Below are positions 49,485 through 61,366 of a DNA stretch of 64,000 nt, in pieces. Numbering within the stretch: the first letter of the stretch is position 1; the number at the start of each line of letters is the position of its first letter. Under the pieces are notes generated by a model. That model worked only from the letters and a program-made list of their open reading frames with translations, made no database searches and was not told where the DNA came from. Source of the DNA: Sialis fuliginosa (Eukaryota > Arthropoda > Insecta > Megaloptera > Sialidae); NCBI GenBank assembly GCA_961205875.1, contig OY540812.1, positions 23,135,098 through 23,199,097 of the forward strand, in the 5' to 3' direction. Made by a program: the position numbers and the translations under genes.

Positions 49485-50091
49485 GTCTGTCTTTATTAAT
49501 GTTAAGTCAAGCAAATAATAAATTTAAGTCTAATTCTTCTATGGGGCTTTCGTAGTTTATTCGTAAGTTGTTTAGATCGACTGATGTTTTTGAGTCAATC
49601 TCAAGATTCTGTATATATTATGTAATTATTTTGGATTGTTGGTCTATATTTTTGATAGGTTTATTTTTATTTTTTATCTATCTGATTTTTATTTTAACAG
49701 AGAACCTTAGATCCAATAACTATATAGTTTAGGTTATAATATAATTGATATTGAAATTAGGGCAGGTTCGTATCAAGAGAAATTTACAAATGTGGTTTAT
49801 ATTTTAAGTATATTGTTTTTTATATTTTTATATAAGATGTATAAAATTGAAATTATATATAATGTTGAAATTAAATTAAAAAAAAAAAAACTCAATATAA
49901 TTTATAATATTTTTTTAGTAAAAATAATAATAAAAACTTTCGTGTAAGTATTGTTTATCTGATTCTTCTTTATCTAATAATGATTAATTTTGTATAAACA
50001 ATAATAGCTGTGAGCAATTATAATTTCGAACAAAATTGCGTCCTATATTTTCAGATAGGTACAACACGTAAATTCCCTGTAAAAACCCGCC

Positions 50092-50130
50092 TATATAAAC
50101 ATCCTACATACATGAACACATGACAACAGT
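50092..50130 (+). promoter_or_regulatory. putative TATA-type core promoter of knot/collier
   Basis: TATATAAA at 50092-50099 stands at the upstream edge of a sharply GC-rich island in otherwise AT-rich DNA. An initiator-like ACAGTC lies about 36 bp downstream (A at 50128). The identified coding exon begins within 1 kb on the same strand. Position and composition suggest the proximal promoter. TATA words are frequent by chance in this genome, so confidence is moderate. Confidence 0.45.
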
Positions 50131-50384
50131 CTCCTCAACACTGCTGGACGCAGCAAGCGAGAGTCCTGTGTCTGTGCCGTACGCACACGCCCCCTGTCGC
50201 GAGTGGTCGGTTCGGGAATCAGGTTGCACAGTGATTAGTCGGTGGGCGGCGCTGCGGGCGGTCGCGGATGCCACGCCCTATCGGGTACGAGACACCCGTA
50301 GCGCTCTGCGTTCAACCCTCCAGTGGACGCACGGACCCCGAAGTGGTACAACCACTGCTCAGAGACATTTGTGTTGTTACAGTT
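50123..50384 (+). other. putative 5' (possibly coding) exon of knot/collier
   Basis: This GC-rich, CpG-rich stretch follows the TATA box. An ATG at 50268 opens a 39-codon frame (MPRPIGYETPVALCVQPSSG onward) up to a GTGAGC donor-like site at 50385. If that donor were spliced to the AG at 50885-50886, the frame would enter the WGRKLY/MFGL frame without a stop and so supply the missing start codon. The donor is weak (T at position -1) and I do not recognise the peptide, so a plain 5' UTR is equally possible. Another ATG at 50120 opens a 96-codon frame that does not lead to the COE frame. Confidence 0.3.
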
Positions 50385-50886
50385 GTGAGCTAGTAATCGA
50401 TAAATTCTAACGATATGGGAATTGAAATATATTTTTTCGTGAAACTTTTTTTGATGCTCTGTAGAACTTTTTGACGACCAATAAAAGTTGTGCGGCTTAA
50501 TTAGTTGTTGTTTTAATAATGTTATGTAATAAAAATTACGGGATATTTTTAAACTGAATGACATGTGTTCGCGAAATATTCATGTTGTTTTATGAAATTA
50601 TTATTGTTGAATTATTAATTTATTTTTAAATCAACATTAATTTGAAAAAAAATCGGTATAAAAAATAAGTGTTGATTTTAAGTTTTGAACATTAAATACC
50701 AAAGGTAAACATTATTTATTTGATAATATTAAATACATTTTCCTTGGTAGGACTGACGTTTCTGGTGGGTTCTATAGTATAAAGTATTGAATATAAAATT
50801 TAATGCTAAGCAAAGTCAGCGAGATAGACATATTTGGTGGGTACTTTTGTAACAATAAATTATAAATTCGCTTACTGAAAAATTAG

Positions 50887-51317
50887 TGCGAATTTGGACA
50901 CCATCCCCATCGAGGTTGTCAAAGAGACGCTCTACGTCTCCAGCGGGTGGTTCTCGTCGTCAAGACGCGTTCAGACGGGGAGTGCGGAGTGGGTGGCGGC
51001 CCGGGGGGCGGCTACACGACGGCAGCCTCGCCGTGGGCGGACGTGCTGGACCCGGCGGTGTGGGGGCGGAAGCTATACGCCGCCGCTCACCAGCCCGGGC
51101 CGCCCCCGCCACCTGGGGCACGTGTCCACGCGGCCATGTTCGGTCTGCACCACCACCATGAAGCGGCGCTCCACCACCATGCGGCCGCAGCGGCTCATGC
51201 TGCTCACCAACCCCGTGCAGCACCAGTAGGGGCCCCTACGGGTCTCAAGGAAGAGCCCCTCACCGGGACGCAGCTTGCGAGGTCGTGGATGCAGCCCGCT
51301 GTTGTTGATCAGACCAG
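50887..51317 (+). CDS. kn: COE/EBF transcription factor (knot/collier), N-terminal coding exon
   Basis: This is the N-terminal exon of a COE-family (Collier/Olf/EBF) transcription factor, a nuclear DNA-binding protein used in neuronal, muscle and head development in insects. The reading frame holds WGRKLY (51061-51078), then MFGL from the ATG at 51136, a His/Ala-rich tract, LKEEPL near 51244 and SWMQPAVVDQT. It runs into a splice donor (CAG|GTATTT, intron from 51318). From memory, Drosophila Knot begins MEWGRKLY and later has MFGL, LKEEPL and MQPVVDQ, so the order matches. The frame stays open upstream to the TAG at 50884-50886, whose AG could itself be a splice acceptor, so 50887 is only the outer limit. 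No ATG precedes WGRKLY in this frame: either an upstream exon supplies the start, or translation begins at 51136 (giving MFGL as in vertebrate EBF). LKEE fits a sumoylation consensus (inference). Identity is sure; the 5' boundary is not. Confidence 0.82.
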
Positions 51318-53574
51318 GTATTTATTTCTTTCATTCATTTTACAAATTTATCAATATGTTATCTTGAAACTTCTAGAAGAAATAGAATACATATTGATAT
51401 TTTAAAGAATACTGTTATATATATCTCTATACAAGCAATAAGTATAATAATAAGTAATTAGAACCTTCAAAAAAGCTTCCAAGATATGGAAACTACTATA
51501 TAATGTTACAAAAATGAAAGTTAAATTTATTATACCATTCCTTCTTTTTTAAAATTAAGAAAATAAATTAAATCAAATCAAATAGATACAAAAAGGCAAA
51601 AGTGTATATACAAAATGAAAGAGGTATACCCATTTACATGGTTGTTATGATAATAATATACTCACAAATAATAACAATTTTTTTTAATATTTAAAATCCA
51701 AAATTAAAAAAAAATCGTCGAAAATCAACCAAAATTTCTTTTTGTTCAAATTAAAACCGATTTATAAACTAATTTATATTATTAATTTACCTACATCTTC
51801 ATATGTATTTATTTATTATGTATAAAAAAAAACTTATAAAATTATATAAATTAATAATATATGATCTAGAAACATTTATGCAAAATCTTACTTATTATAA
51901 CACTTAACCTTTTATAAAATCAAATGCACATTATTCAAAATCTATAGTGTATTTGCTTAGTCTGTAGTATACCTACGAGTACTTTTCCAGTGACGTGCAA
52001 TATATATTTTTTAATTCAAATAATGTTTTTCTGATACATCAAAACTATGTTTTAACGTTATAAGATAATAATTATGTTTTAATTTGCAATGGGTTAATAA
52101 TAGTATATAAAATGTATAATAACTTAATTACCTTTTTAAATATTAATATTCAATTAGTTTGTACTTTATTCTGAAATTCTTATATTGTAATAAATATTTA
52201 ATAAACGTATAAGTATACAGACATATAAGTAAATAGCATTATTTTTCAAATACGTACTTCTACACGATGAAAATTAAACTATATACTACGAATTTTTCAC
52301 TATGAAATTTTGTATTTGAACTCTACAGACTAAATAAATAAAATATATAACATATAGTTTGCATATATTATGTATAAGAAAATAATATAACATACTAAAT
52401 TTGTTTCTATTAAAATATCTGATTGGTCTAATACATAAGAAGTATTTTATTTATTATCATAAAATTCATACCTAATCAAAATTATAGCGCTGCAACTAAG
52501 GTATATACAAAAATAAAGCAATTCTTGTTTCGCATGTACCTTTCAAAAATAATATTATTTTACTTTAAAACAATATTGTCGAATGAAAACAATAAATTAT
52601 CTGTTTGAAACAATTTTCGAACAGAATATTTTCTCTTGCTTTATGTAAACTTATTTATGCATGTATTTAACCCTCCAGTGGTGGCGTATATTTATATAAT
52701 TTTGAATGAGTAATTTATAATTACTATTTCTCTATAATAGATGCCGGTTTTTAGAAATAATAGGAGTAAAGTATTAGCTAAAAAATGTTTGCAAAGCGAA
52801 TTATGTTTAATTTTGTTATTTAGTGTTATAAAATTCTACAAAAATAATAATAATAATGATATTTAAAACATCAATGTATAATTATTGTGAAGCGGATAAC
52901 ATAAAATATGTTAAACTTTTATCTGTATTTGCCTATTTACTTTCATATAAAATATTTAATTTTTTTACATGTTGTAGTGTCATATACCACCAGTATGACA
53001 CCAGTGGTGGCGTCAATTGTGACAGACTTTTTCATAAATAGTTTAATAAATTATTTAAGCAACACAAAAAACAAATACCACAATAGTTACTGAGTAGAAT
53101 GATTACTTAGCACCGCCACCATTAAATTATTTAAAATAAAAATCCGTTTACAACGATACTTCGCACCACTGCTATAGGGTTAATGAATTAAATAAATAAT
53201 CAAGAATTCGCAAAATTATTAATTGATTGTTATAGTTCCTATATGTATGTAGATATAGGTACCTATTTAATTTTATAATTATTAATTTATATTTAACATT
53301 TTACATTAACTAAATTTAACTATAGTATCATAAATAATAATAATAGGCTGGTAATTTTTAATCTATAAAATAGTTGTTATTTTATGTTATACAAAAAATC
53401 CACGCACCAGTTCCGTTGAGCCGTTAAATAAAAAAAACTGCCGGACAAAAATGTCATATACATTATACACACTACATATAAATACATAAATCATTCTAAT
53501 AATAATAATAGTCGAATGTGGTTTGAGAAATTAAAAAAGTTGATACCTATATGGTAAAAACTTTCTTTTTTTTT

Positions 53575-53594
53575 GGGGGGGGGGGGGGGGGGGG
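53575..53594 (+). repeat. uninterrupted run of 20 G
   Basis: Twenty G follow a T run (53566-53574). The run can form G-quadruplexes and is prone to length errors. Confidence 0.9.
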
Positions 53595-53689
53595 TAATCA
53601 CAATCTATGAGCGGGAAATAAAAAAAAAATATTCAAAAATTATACATATAACATAACAATATTTACTATGAGCAAATAAACGGGAGTTG

Positions 53690-54070
53690 GAGCATATGCC
53701 TAGAGTCCAGAAATAATTCATATACTTATTCAATCAACGAAATAAATCACACGAAAATCCTACAATACATAATCACACGACACTTACCCGGAAAGTGCGA
53801 CACCAATAAAAGATTTACAATATAGCTCCCGCGAGTTACACATAGCTCATATGATAAACGCAACGAATAATATAAATCTCACTCATTGAGCTAGTAATTG
53901 ATCGAAGCATTTTGATGTAGAGCCCAATTAGCGTTCTCCATACACCTGGTTTGCTCCAAATTTATTGTCAGCTGCAAATCAGATAATGGCTGTATATTTA
54001 CGTCACTTTTTAGCTCGTACATTTGCGCACTCAATTGCCTGCCACTGGTGTATTATACAAACACAAATTA
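53690..54070. promoter_or_regulatory. intronic GC-richer region, candidate enhancer
   Basis: This region inside the 9.4-kb intron is non-repetitive and holds CACTCATTGAGCTAGTAATT, AGCCCAATTAGC, GTCAGCTGCAAATCAG and TTTACGTCAC words (homeodomain, E-box and CRE-like). It is the strongest-looking intronic block by composition. Confidence 0.3.
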
Positions 54071-54620
54071 TAACTACCGTTGGAGAGGGAGGAACTCTGG
54101 ATGGACTCTATATTTTATTACATTATGTGGTACCTACTTAATAATTTATTTTATTTCATTAATAGTATAAAATTATAACTAGCGAGACAGGTGTACCTAG
54201 TGTAAATTGCATTAAATATGTGAGAGGTTCATATTTTAATTTTATTCTATTGATTTATTCATAATGTGGTTGTACTTAAAGAGATTTTAAAATTAGCTGT
54301 ATGATTTATAGATAAATACAATAATAATCATTATTAAGTCTTAAGCGTGCAATTCAGAAGCCAAAACCACTCACAATTAGTCAATTTATGAAAAACTTTA
54401 GCATATCCAATATTTATATGGTAAACAGAAATAATTTTTCCTTTGTATGCACATTTTTTATTTAAAATACTTTCTAGTATATGTATTGAGTAGATATAAA
54501 CAACTGCAACAATTTAAATATCAATAAATCTAACATAAGTATAAGGTTATCAATATATTATTAACACTTTTTTTTTATAGAAAATTAAAAACTTTAATGT
54601 GCTTTTTGAAGCTCGACATA

Positions 54621-55080
54621 ATGTACTGGCACCAGTCTTTTTTGCAATTCACATAAACTCATTCTACTAATAAAACAAGTTCCTCTTAATTAAATCGATT
54701 TAATTACCAAAATCCGCAAATATAATATTTTTTGTTAATAATAGCCTTTTATTTTGTTTATGTTTTTTCTCCAGTAATGAACAACGTAAATTCAGTAATG
54801 ATCACCCAGTGATGAACACTTGTTAATGCTTACAAAATGACTAGTACTACTATATGGTAAGGCATTTACATAAGAAAATATACTTTTCTTGATAGTATGC
54901 CGAGCCGCGATAATTATTTGTCTACTGTTTTTAAATAAAATGATCAATTATCATCTAATCACGCTGTAAGACAGTGAAATGTATGGTAGTAATCAAATAT
55001 CAACAAATATTTCTAATTCAGTACATTTAATTAAAAATTTTTCAACACTGTGGTATTGTTCAAGACTGGTGCCAGTATCT
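54621..55080 (+). mobile_element. TA-flanked miniature element, copy C (460 bp)
   Basis: Same family, inside the COE gene intron. Ends are ATGTACTGGCACCAGTC and GACTGGTGCCAGTATCT, flanked by TA. Confidence 0.85.
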
Positions 55081-56020
55081 TATGTCTCGTATTTTGTTAA
55101 CTGGTCGTATCGTAACAAAAGTTAGTAAACTTTTTAATAATACAATATTTATACGGGAAGGGTATACAAATAATGTTCATTTTTTTACTTTAAAAAAAAT
55201 TATTAAGGGGGTTAATATTAAGCATTTTTGGGGAAATAACATGGCGCAAATAATAATTTGAGTATTTGCAAATAAAATAATTACCTATAGAGACTTTTAA
55301 ACTCAATTACATTTTCTAAATAATATCTACAAACGATTATTATGGTGTAGGTACTGTACATACATATGTATTTATAACGCATCGATCTATATAGGCGTGT
55401 ATCGAAGAACACAAGTGTATTGTTCGGGCACAAATTATAATGACCATGTGTTATACACCATCCACTTTATGAGCGCTTGTTACACACTGCTGCATAGAAA
55501 ATTGTCATACTTGTTAATGCAGTTTTGATTTTATATTTATGTGTGAAACGACAAATTATAAACGCGTACCTATCCATACACACTATGTTAGTGTTTAAAT
55601 AAAATTATGTTGTATATTCAGTGGCGTAACAGGAGGGGTATCTATAAAAAAAATTGTTTGATCGTACATAAACAAATGTAAGCTATGAAGAATTGTTTGT
55701 ATATTTTTATTCATGCTTATTATAATTAATTAGTTAATTTTACACACAAACAATGTAGGTAAATGTAAATTATGTATAGACAACATTTTTTTTCAGTTAC
55801 TACTAGACGTTATATATTAATGTAGGTAGGTGTATGTTATTTACACTAAAATGTTTATAGTTTTTATGGGTGTGTAGATATAATGAATAAATCCAATAAT
55901 ATTAATTCATTTAAAGTAATTAAAAATATAATAGAGAGTTTGATTTACAAGATTATGTCGATCTAATCTATGATAGCGAGTAAAAAAATGCAGATTGCAA
56001 AAGATGGCAAATTCAAAACT

Positions 56021-56547
56021 CTAGATTAGATAAAGAGCAATTAAAAATTAATTAATCAAATACTTTATAAAACACATTATAAATTTAATAACTGAACAAT
56101 CTGAATCGCTAATAAAGGAAATCTCTCTTTTGCAATATATAAATTAGACATATTTATTATTTCCGTGTTACCAATTACTTATTATTTAAAAAAAAATGAC
56201 ATCTTTATTATTAAATGTGATTATCACAATTACGATTTCCAGGTAAAGTGAGAAGGGGGGAGTAGTACCTATATTATTATATTATTTATTACTTATTCAC
56301 ATTAAAGCCTAGATTAGATAAAGAGAAATTAAAAATAATTAATCAAATGCTACATAAAATACATTATACATTTAATAACTGAACAATGTGAAACGCTGAC
56401 AAAAGAAATCTCGCTCTTGCAATATATATATTAGACTTATTTATTATTTCCATGTTTTCAATTACTTGTTATAAAAAAACTTTATTATTCAATGTGATCA
56501 TCACAAATGCGATTCCGGGGTATTTTTTACTTATTCACATTAAAGCA
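56021..56547. repeat. tandem duplication, 288-bp period, two units
   Basis: CTAGATTAGATAAAGAG starts both units (56021 and 56309). Both continue with AATTAATCAAAT, TTTAATAACTGAACAAT and CTTATTCACATTAAAG. The second unit is about 240 bp, so it has lost an internal segment. Divergence of roughly 15 percent says it is not recent. Confidence 0.8.
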
Positions 56548-56559
56548 AAACATTTACAG

Positions 56560-56700
56560 CCCATTCCAAAGAAGTCATCGGCTAATAATTTATAATTATT
56601 CGACGCCAACTTCCATACAAATCTAATTAGCCCTTTCGCACCAGCAGACACATTTAGAGCCTTCAAAGACACAGTTATTTGTATTCATAATATTATGACA
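56560..56700. promoter_or_regulatory. intronic islet with homeodomain-type words
   Basis: Right of the tandem duplication lies a non-repetitive block with GGCTAATAATTTATAATTAT and TCTAATTAGCCC, both rich in homeodomain cores, in GC-richer surroundings. Confidence 0.22.
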
Positions 56701-57157
56701 GCTCTCGCGTATATAATCAGAGGATGTTTTAAAAGTAAAATGTTATTTCACGCCTCTGTAAATAACCAAATTTTATACTTTAAAAGGTTTCATTTTACCG
56801 AGACCCTTGTTCTAATGAAATATTCTCTTATACTTGAAACATGGGTCTTTAAAATGAGATTATAAAATGCTTCTGTGTCTATAAAGAAATTACTTTATGG
56901 GTAAATATAACATTGTAAATTGTTTTCTTGCTAAGGAATTAAACTTATTTGTGATGTTATGCAAAATGGATTCGTGAACTCATGAATTATAAATGAATGG
57001 GAGTATATTATTTAATAGTATTAAAGGAAATGTTAAGTTTTCGATTAATTATTCATATTTGAATATTAAATATGCGATACGTTTAATTATTTTTATATTA
57101 TAATTAATTAATTTTACTCTATTGAAAAATACTTTGTAGATGAATTTTTAGTAAATA

Positions 57158-57673
57158 GAGTAATCCGGAAATTTTTGACATACCTTTTTTTATTACTTAA
57201 TTGCAAAGATAAGGCTAAAAAAATTATAATAGCATTGAATAAATTGTTTTTTTATTGCTCAATTTTTTTGATTGATTAAAGGGTTTGTGACGTCACAAAA
57301 CGTATTCTTTCAACTGTATAACTGAATAACCTTACTTTTAATTTTTTCATTAGTTTCCTTCTAGTACAGTTATAAATCTTTTTACAGGAGTTTTGTAAGT
57401 TGAATTATTACAACAAGGTACTAAACAATATTTATAATTTATTATTATTCACGCGTTTTCCATGTTTATCGTTGACACTTGCATTGACTGACATTTCAAT
57501 TTTGGATTATGACGTCACGCAACATGGCGCGCAATTGGGAGAGTTTGAAAAGTACCTGATATTTTGGGGTCGGGATAAACTTTTGGAGTATAAAAAAATG
57601 TTCTACAATGTTTTTTTATCTCTAGATTACGTTAGACGGGTTTTTAGGAGTCTTCATTTTGACCGGATTACTC
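57158..57673. mobile_element. TA-flanked 516-bp element with GAGTAATCCGG ends
   Basis: Ends GAGTAATCCGGAAATTTTTG and, inverted, GAGTAATCCGGTCAAAATG; TA at 57156-57157 and 57674-57675. It holds two TGACGTCA palindromes (57288-57295, 57510-57517). A 102-codon frame (from 57400) crosses the right end and has no recognisable domain. Confidence 0.75.
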
Positions 57674-57999
57674 TATTACTTTTAAAAAACAAAAAAAAAT
57701 ATACATAATTTAAAATTCAGTTTTATTAAAATTCGACGCACATTTAAATTGAAGAAAAAACATTTTAAAATCACAAATTAATTTCAAAGAAATAGAATAT
57801 AAATACAAAATAAACGTACCTACTTATATATATCAGTAAACGTTGCATCCATAATAAATCCTATTTACATATTATATAACAGTGCGCATAGAAAATTTAA
57901 TCACGTAATATAGGTCGTCGACTATTCGGACCTCCAAATGACAATTAGCTTCTTGATTATAGCCATAGGTATATAAATTATCGAGTCAATAATATTATT

Positions 58000-58130
58000 C
58001 ACTGCTCTCGTGGGTCTGTTTCAAATTGTTGGTTATGAACACAGCGAGGCTTGGGGCTATCAAAACTACCCCCGTGTCCTCTCTGCCCCCTAAACCTGCA
58101 CCGCGAATCTCCCTTTTGCTATAGCTTTAA
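58000..58130. promoter_or_regulatory. intronic GC-rich islet, candidate enhancer
   Basis: A GC-rich block (AGCGAGGCTTGGGGCTATC, CCCCGTGTCCTCTCTGCC) sits in the AT-rich intron. It has no terminal repeats and no long frame. Confidence 0.25.
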
Positions 58131-60748
58131 TTGTAGAACTCTACGATAATTATGTATGATAATATTTACACTATTGAGAATACAAATATTAATAGTTTGT
58201 TGCGATGAATATGTAAGTATAGCTGTTTATAAAATGGTTTATAAACGGCTAATAAATCTTCATATAACCAAATACAATTAATTTACTTATCAAATAATTT
58301 TTTTTAAACATATGCGCTTTCGACATTTTATTTTAAACAAATTAAAAATTCAGAGTGCCATGCACTAATGTATCAACCTACACAAAACTAATTTCGAGAT
58401 ATCAACGTTCTTGATGTGTACACAATGAAAAATACATTTGTTAATTTGGTATATATTTCTTTTTATTCGAAAGTAATTTGGCCTTTGTTTTTTTTTATAA
58501 TTATATTATTCTTTCTTCAACCAAACGTCAAAGAGGTTTTTGCAGTGAGTGTTTTTATTAAATTATAATTTAAATAAAAAAATTATAACCAAAAGCTATT
58601 TTCTGTATAGGATGTTGTAAAGTTCATTTTGAATGAAACTGCATTAATAATTCAAAAATGATATTTGTGTGGGTTGATACATACTGCATAACACAGTCCA
58701 TGTATGTATGCATTTAATGTTAAATTAATTTAACTTTATTGTACTATGGATAGGAGGTTAATGACCAATTGATAAGGTGAGGAAAGGTTATCTTTTTTAA
58801 CAAATAGCCTTGGTGGATTATTTTTCTGATAGTTTAGGGCACTTCAATTACAACATGTATTTATTATTGTATTTAAAGTAAAATTTATTTAGTAGATTTA
58901 TAATTTTTTTTAATATCGAGAATGTATTGTTTTGAGATTTTTATGTATTATTCGATGATTTTGTAGGCGCCCAGTAACTAAAACAAGTAATTCCAATTTT
59001 TATCAATTTTATAATCTTATTTCCAAAATATTTTTTGAAGAAAAATACTATCAATATACACTATCAAATATTGTTTATCGACTTCTTGTCTTGTGGAGTC
59101 AATCGTTTTGGTTATTAAACAAAACGTATAAAATTCATATTTTTTTAATCTGTTTTCCTGTATAAAATATATTCAAAAACAAAATAGGTACATGTATAGA
59201 TGGAAATAAATACAGTTATCAAATTGAAACTCTTAAAATAAATTAAAAATATTACAGTATACCTTTGTATACATGTTTTAATTTCGTTAATAAACCTGTT
59301 ACATAAATTAAATACTAAAACAATACTAAGATAATTATTCTGCAAAAATGTTATTCCACAACGCAGCACACAAAGTGGTGCCACTTCTAATCCTACTAAA
59401 ACACTTATTCATAAAACATCCAGCGTAATAATTAACTTTAATAAAACCAACATTCGCGCGGGAAAGTGCTCTAAGGTGTAACGGAGCAAATGGAGTACAA
59501 CTTAAGTAAAAAGTAAACACAGGTAGCGAGTTGTAGACTGCGCTAAATTTATAAGCAGCAGTAAATATTTGTTAATTAAAAAGACTGTACCATATTATTA
59601 ATTGACCATTGTCGTACAGCAGTATATTTCATGCACCATCAGTCAACAAGGGCTCTCGACCCCCTCCCCCCTCTTTACTCCTCTACTACAGTGTGCGTGT
59701 GCTAAAACCGGCGTATGTGTTCTACTAATGACAATGACATTGTATCTGGTGTATTTTTTATACTTTTATTACGAGCGACAATTTGGTCGTTGCATGGTTT
59801 CACATTGGAATTATCTGATAACTTTTTTTGCTTTTGTGTATTTGATAATTTTAAATTGGGTTGTTAACTAGAAATACAGGGTTTGGATAAATTAAATAAT
59901 TTTTAGTGTACATTATATACCATTTAAAGTAATATTTAAGAAATAAATTTAATCTATTATAGATAATATCCCTAATGTTTTAATAATTCAGAAAACAAAT
60001 CAAATTTTGATTAGAGTTCTTTAGAAGTCAAATTTTTGTTTTTGTAACTTTGATTAATGAGATGGGTTTTTTCAGAAAATCCAATTTTATATTCAATATT
60101 TTACATAAATATATTTACTAAAGTAATATTGAACTATCTATAAGTATCGACTGGCTTAATTTAATGTAGGGAGGAGGGCGCAGCAAATTTTTATTAGAAA
60201 AACAAAAAAATAATTGAACAATCATAATTTTTAGAAGAAAAACGTTTTAATATAAAAAAATATATTTATCTAATCAAAATAAATAAAATATTACATCTTA
60301 CCCTATCCGTCTTTCCTTTCAACTATTTATATTGTATTTTTTAAGTAAAAAATAATTAGGTTAACATACTCTTCAAGAATCATTTAAGTGAGAAATATTT
60401 TATAAATAATAAAAATTGATTATGATTTTTTTATGTGGAAAATACAGGTGTAAAATAAGATCGATAAATAAAAATAAACATTTTTATATTTTTTTTTTAA
60501 ATGAAAAAAAAAATCACTGAGACGTTAATATAATATTTATCATAACCACGTGTTACAATCTTCCCTTATTTTTTATATTTAATTAAGGCTGCTTATCTAA
60601 AAAAACAGCACGAAAATTAATATGCGATATAAAAAGAGCTATTCGATATTTTTCAATTAACCTATTTCTCTATAATTTAATTAAGATAAATTAAAACTTC
60701 AACAATGTAAAGAGCTCAGATTATCATGTATCACTTATGATGTTTCAG

Positions 60749-60902
60749 TGTGGGCGTAGGCCGCGCGCATTTCGAGAAGCAGCCGCCAAGTAATCTGAGA
60801 AAGTCAAACTTCTTCCACTTTGTCATTGCGCTCTACGATCGCTCTGGCCAACCGATAGAAATAGAGAGGACGGCCTTCATTGGTTTCATCGAGAAAGATC
60901 AG
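60749..60902 (+). CDS. kn: COE/EBF transcription factor (knot/collier), first DNA-binding-domain exon
   Basis: This 154-bp internal exon encodes [18 protein letters not shown], followed by [17 protein letters not shown] and [16 protein letters not shown]. That is the start of the COE DNA-binding domain and is nearly invariant across animals. The acceptor is TGTTTCAG|TG (AG at 60747-60748) and the donor is CAG|GTATGG (GT at 60903). The previous exon ends in a split codon AG|; joined to the leading T it gives Ser, then Val-Gly-Val-Gly-Arg-Ala-His, so the frame is kept across the intron. The exon ends in phase 0. The next expected exon (the TNNGI..YRLQLLY segment of the domain) is not seen before 64000, so the gene continues outside the window. 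The zinc-finger (COE motif), IPT and helix-loop-helix parts are likewise missing here. Confidence 0.95.
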
Positions 60903-60971
60903 GTATGGATGATTTTTATATACATATGTACATTATGTATAATTCTATCAAATTAAGGTGATAATAACTAT

Positions 60972-61366
60972 GGCTGTACGCTGAGACAAAACTTTTCTCG
61001 GTCTCAAAACGAAATTGAGACTAGACTGCCTTAAATTCGGACGAGGTGAGATCGCGATGAGATTGGATATATTCGTACAAGACGAGAACGTCTGAAAAAT
61101 TGACGAGACAAGAACGATTAACTGTTCGATATTAATCTTTAAATCAATAATTAAAATAAAATATATAAGATTACACGTCAAATTTTTTTTGGTTTTTAAA
61201 TTAAAATAAATTCACCCGACATCGCGAATTTTCTCGATCTCGTCTCAGTCACGTGTACGAGATGGGACTGACTTATTTTTTTACAAAATAAGACGAGACT
61301 TAGTTATAAAATTCGAGATCGAGATGAGACTTACCTGACTCTTGTCTCGTCCTCGTGTGCAGCCCT
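60972..61366. mobile_element. TA-flanked miniature element with GGGCTGCACACGAG ends
   Basis: Left TGGCTGTACGCTGAGAC and right GTCCTCGTGTGCAGCCC are inverted relatives, each next to TA. The interior is full of GAGACGAGAC-type words. It lies 70 bp downstream of the COE DNA-binding-domain exon. The 77-codon minus-strand frame inside is not supported. Confidence 0.65.

Larger units (their letters stand above)
51318..60748 (+). other. kn: intron of the knot/collier gene (9.4 kb)
   Basis: The intron is bounded by GTATTT and TTTCAG and sits between the N-terminal exon and the DNA-binding-domain exon. It is AT-rich and holds mobile elements (54621-55080, 57158-57673), a tandem duplication (56021-56547), a 20-base G run and a few GC-richer islets (about 53700-54060, 56560-56700, 58000-58130). 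Those islets could be intronic enhancers. I see no exon inside it. Confidence 0.85.

Noticed and set aside
50960..51223. Minus-strand frame in the COE exon
   Set aside because: A shadow of the GC-rich coding exon, low complexity, no domain.
50894..51229. Overlapping frame reading DTIPIEVVKETLYVSSGW in the GC-rich exon
   Set aside because: It looks protein-like at first but begins at a non-ATG codon, overlaps the COE frame, and does not contain WGRKLY or LKEEPL. The COE frame is supported by family match.
57400..57708. 102-codon frame in the COE intron
   Set aside because: It runs across the right end of a TA-flanked miniature element and has no domain; chance frame.
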